Below are positions 9,466-11,784 of a stretch of 11,784 nucleotides of DNA, piece by piece. The notes under the pieces are model-generated. The model was given only the letters and a program-made list of their open reading frames with translations. It did no database searches and had not been told where the DNA came from. Made by a program: the position numbers and the translations under genes. The DNA comes from CAYQDR01 sp964416315 (GTDB taxonomy: Bacteria > Methylomirabilota > Methylomirabilia > Rokubacteriales > DASRDR01). Position 1 is the first letter of the stretch. The number at the start of each line of letters is the position of its first letter. Location: the NCBI GenBank assembly GCA_964416315.1, contig CAYQDR010000134.1:1-11784 (forward strand). The letters run 5' to 3'.

Positions 9466-10173
9466 TCAGGCCTCGCGCGAGGTCTCGGCGGAGGCCGCGC
9501 CGAGCCACCGGAGGAGGACCGGGCGGAGCGCCATCGCCAGGGCGGCGAGGGCGCCGACGGCCGAGAGCCCGCCGACGAGCGCCCACGGCGACCAGATCCC
9601 GAGCTCCCCCGCGGCCGCGGAGAGGAAGATCGCCGGCGCCATCCCCAGCCCCGTGGCGAGGCAGAACGGCCCGAGCCGCATCCGGGTGAGCCCCGCCGCG
9701 TAGCTCAACAGGTCGAACGAGGTCAGCGGGATCAGCCGGGCCACGAAGATGGCGAACGGGCCGTAGCGCACGACGGCGCGGTCGGCCCAGGTGAGCGCAG
9801 CGGGGCTGACGAGGCGCTCGACGAGCGGCCGGCCGCAGAGCCGCGCGAGGCCGAAGCAGAGGACGGCGGAGCCGAGGATGCTCGTCCACGACAGGAGGCC
9901 GCCCCAGAGCGTGCCGAACAGGAGCCCGTTCGCGTACGTGAGGGGGAACGACGGCAGCGGCGCCACGAGGGCCTGCACCTGCACGAGCGCCGCGGAGACG
10001 AGCGGAGCCCAGACGCCGAAGCCGCGGAGGTACTCGCGGACGCCGACGAGATCGCCGAGCATGAGGAGCTGGAGGACGTGACCGAGGCCCTGGCGCAGCC
10101 CCGGGTGGGCACCGAGCAGCGCGACCCCGGCCAGCGCGGCCACGAGCACGACCAGGGCGAGGGCGCGCGGCAT
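9466..10173 (-). CDS. TVP38/TMEM64-family (VTT-domain) inner-membrane protein
   Basis: A 235-residue polytopic membrane protein of the DedA/VTT superfamily. It has an N-terminal hydrophobic helix (PRALALVVLVAALAGVALL) and then the VTT domain: a glycine-rich pair of segments (GLLFGTLWGGLLSW and GSAVLCFGLARLCGR), the signature ARLIPLTSFDLLSYAAGLTRM centred near residue 150, and C-terminal hydrophobic helices. Relatives have re-entrant loops and are linked to lipid scrambling or transport, but the substrate of bacterial TVP38 proteins is generally undefined. ATG at 10173 is preferred; an in-frame TTG at 10203 would add ten polar residues and overlap the tRNA promoter. It converges on the sigma-factor gene (58 nt gap, no clear terminator) and diverges from tRNA-Ser(GCU). 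Confidence 0.9.
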   Translation of the reverse strand: MPRALALVVLVAALAGVALLGAHPGLRQGLGHVLQLLMLGDLVGVREYLRGFGVWAPLVSAALVQVQALVAPLPSFPLTYANGLLFGTLWGGLLSWTSILGSAVLCFGLARLCGRPLVERLVSPAALTWADRAVVRYGPFAIFVARLIPLTSFDLLSYAAGLTRMRLGPFCLATGLGMAPAIFLSAAAGELGIWSPWALVGGLSAVGALAALAMALRPVLLRWLGAASAETSREA

Positions 10174-10196
10174 GCCGCCATCGTAGGATGCGGCGG

Positions 10197-10225
10197 TTGA
10201 CAAACGCAGGGGCGCCCGCGAAGAT
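10197..10225 (+). promoter_or_regulatory. Promoter for tRNA-Ser(GCU) and tRNA-Arg(ACG)
   Basis: A perfect TTGACA -35 box (10197-10202) is followed after 17 bp by GAAGAT (10220-10225), a 3 of 6 match to the -10. Transcription would start within a few bases of the tRNA-Ser 5' end at 10238. The -35 lies 24 nt from the ATG of the divergent membrane-protein gene, so the two control regions overlap. Confidence 0.6.
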
Positions 10226-10237
10226 GAGATGCCGTTC

Positions 10238-10331
10238 GGAGAGGTGGCCGAGTCGGCCGAAGGCAGCCGCCTGCTAAGCGGTTACCGGGTGTTGAGCCCG
10301 GTCCCGGGTTCGAATCCCGGCCTCTCCGCCA
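10238..10331 (+). tRNA. tRNA-Ser(GCU)
   Basis: Class II cloverleaf with acceptor stem GGAGAGG/CCTCTCC, discriminator G10328 and an encoded CCA at 10329-10331. The anticodon stem GCCGC/GCGGT (one G-U pair) encloses loop CTGCTAA with anticodon GCT at 10273-10275, reading AGC and AGU. A long variable arm precedes the T loop TTCGAAT. It is a second substrate of the SerRS encoded upstream, 31 nt before tRNA-Arg, with which it is probably co-transcribed. Confidence 0.97.
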
Positions 10332-10362
10332 TGTTCTCGTCCGTCGGGCTCGCCCGGGGCAC

Positions 10363-10439
10363 GCGCCCATAGCTCAGCTGGATAGAGCGTCGGACTACGA
10401 ATCCGAAGGTCGCAGGTTCGAATCCTGCTGGGCGCACCA
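10363..10439 (+). tRNA. tRNA-Arg(ACG)
   Basis: Complete cloverleaf with acceptor stem GCGCCCA/TGGGCGC, discriminator A10436 and encoded CCA (10437-10439). The anticodon stem TCGGA/TCCGA encloses loop CTACGAA with anticodon ACG at 10397-10399; the first base is normally edited to inosine by TadA to read CGU, CGC and CGA. T arm GCAGG-TTCGAAT-CCTGC. A coding-like remnant starts immediately after its 3' end. Confidence 0.97.
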
Positions 10440-10590
10440 CCAAGATCGCGCAGCGGGTCGGGGGCACGGGGTCGGCTTCCGCCATGCCAAGATCCTCGTG
10501 TTCGGCACGGCGGACGTCCGGGGATCGCTCCACGTGCAGTTCGCGGTAGGGGACGGGCCTGTGGTCGAGTTCGCCCTGGAGGCGCACTGA
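10440..10590 (+). pseudogene. Coding remnant: 3' end of an unidentified gene abutting tRNA-Arg
   Basis: From the base after the tRNA CCA to a TGA at 10588-10590 one frame is open and very coding-like: almost every codon ends in G or C. It translates to a plausible C-terminal domain with alternating strands (GFRHAKILVFGTADVRG, then LHVQFAVG, then VVEFALEAH). There is no in-frame ATG; the only GTG options (10498, 10534) lack a ribosome binding site and would leave about 30 residues or fewer. A strong hairpin follows 10 nt after the stop, as expected at a real gene end. It is therefore most simply a 5'-truncated gene, cut where the tRNA begins. The family was not recognised. It could instead be chance coding-like sequence in GC-rich DNA. 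Confidence 0.45.
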
Positions 10591-10600
10591 CCGGCGCGGC

Positions 10601-10633
10601 GCCCGGAGGAGCGGTATTGCCGTTCCTCCGGGC
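10601..10633 (+). terminator. Strong 14-bp hairpin, terminator-like without U tract
   Basis: GCCCGGAGGAGCGG (10601-10614) pairs with CCGTTCCTCCGGGC (10620-10633) through 13 Watson-Crick pairs and one G-U, with a 5-nt loop TATTG. No T run follows, so it may be a U-less terminator or a 3'-end stabiliser. Its position after the remnant's stop and after the tRNA pair suits transcript termination before the kinase promoter. Confidence 0.5.
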
Positions 10634-10683
10634 CAACCGGCCCGCCGCAACGCGCGGCGAAATTCCAGCCGCCAAGCCCTCTG

Positions 10684-10692
10684 TGATAAGAT
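10684..10692 (+). promoter_or_regulatory. Possible extended -10 promoter of the kinase gene
   Basis: TGA directly followed by TAAGAT (10687-10692) forms a TGn extended -10 with 4 of 6 matches, within a short AT-richer island in GC-rich DNA. It would give a leader of about 105 nt before the GTG at 10806. No good -35 is seen. Confidence 0.35.
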
Positions 10693-10720
10693 TTGAGGGC
10701 CGTTTGGCGGGCGGGATCCC

Positions 10721-10745
10721 GTGACCGGCCGCGCGTGACCGGCCG
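10721..10745 (+). repeat. Tandem 11-bp direct repeat in the kinase leader
   Basis: GTGACCGGCCG occurs at 10721-10731 and again at 10735-10745, separated by 3 bases, a 14-bp period. Each copy contains the palindrome CGGCCG or CCGG core. It lies between the candidate promoter and the kinase start and might bind a regulator, though a chance slip-duplication is equally possible. Confidence 0.4.
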
Positions 10746-10805
10746 GGTGCGCCGTCGAGGGCGCTGCCGGGCCCGTTCCTGGTCGCAGCCGCGGAGCCGG
10801 GGGTC

Positions 10806-11784
<979 letters not shown>

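Overview
The window is very GC-rich (about 70% by eye, with strong G/C preference at third codon positions) and densely packed. It looks like a bacterial chromosome core region. The GyrB has the long TOPRIM insertion typical of Gram-negative enzymes. The GyrA has a true GyrA-box but no acidic tail. The DNA also carries a zinc-ribbon Ser/Thr kinase and a NAL1-like protease. Together these suggest a soil or sediment lineage near Rokubacteria/Methylomirabilota or the former Deltaproteobacteria. This placement is an inference from protein flavour, not a proven assignment.

Layout. (1) 1-6190, plus strand: a tight housekeeping operon gyrB-gyrA-serS (19 nt gap, then an 8 nt overlap) encoding both DNA gyrase subunits and seryl-tRNA synthetase. 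The gyrB start lies at or beyond the left edge. (2) 6332-7589: a cytoplasmic trypsin-fold serine protease of the NAL1-like type, followed 10 nt later by a 74-residue protein. The small protein looks like a free-standing copy of the protease's N-terminal domain. (3) 7590-7947: no credible gene, only a possible extended -10 promoter. (4) 7948-8036: tRNA-Ser(UGA). (5) 8084-9407: a TetR regulator and an ECF sigma factor overlapping by ATGA, behind a promoter with a perfect 16-bp palindrome. No anti-sigma gene is seen. (6) 9466-10173, minus strand: a TVP38/TMEM64 (VTT-domain) membrane protein. (7) 10197-10439: a TTGACA promoter, tRNA-Ser(GCU) and tRNA-Arg(ACG). (8) 10440-10805: a 3' coding remnant that runs straight out of the tRNA-Arg 3' end, a 14-bp hairpin, and a candidate promoter with an 11-bp direct repeat. 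(9) 10806 to the right edge: a Ser/Thr protein kinase with an N-terminal zinc ribbon, running off the window.

How the genes relate. serS and two of its cognate tRNAs lie in the same few kilobases, followed by tRNA-Arg(ACG). This resembles the serS / tRNA-Ser / tRNA-Ser / tRNA-Arg order known from some Firmicutes, but here accessory genes sit between the RNAs. The most notable points are the GyrA quinolone-region residues (Ala-Pro in place of Ser-Ala), the protease plus free N-domain pair, the TetR-ECF switch without an anti-sigma, and the coding remnant abutting tRNA-Arg.
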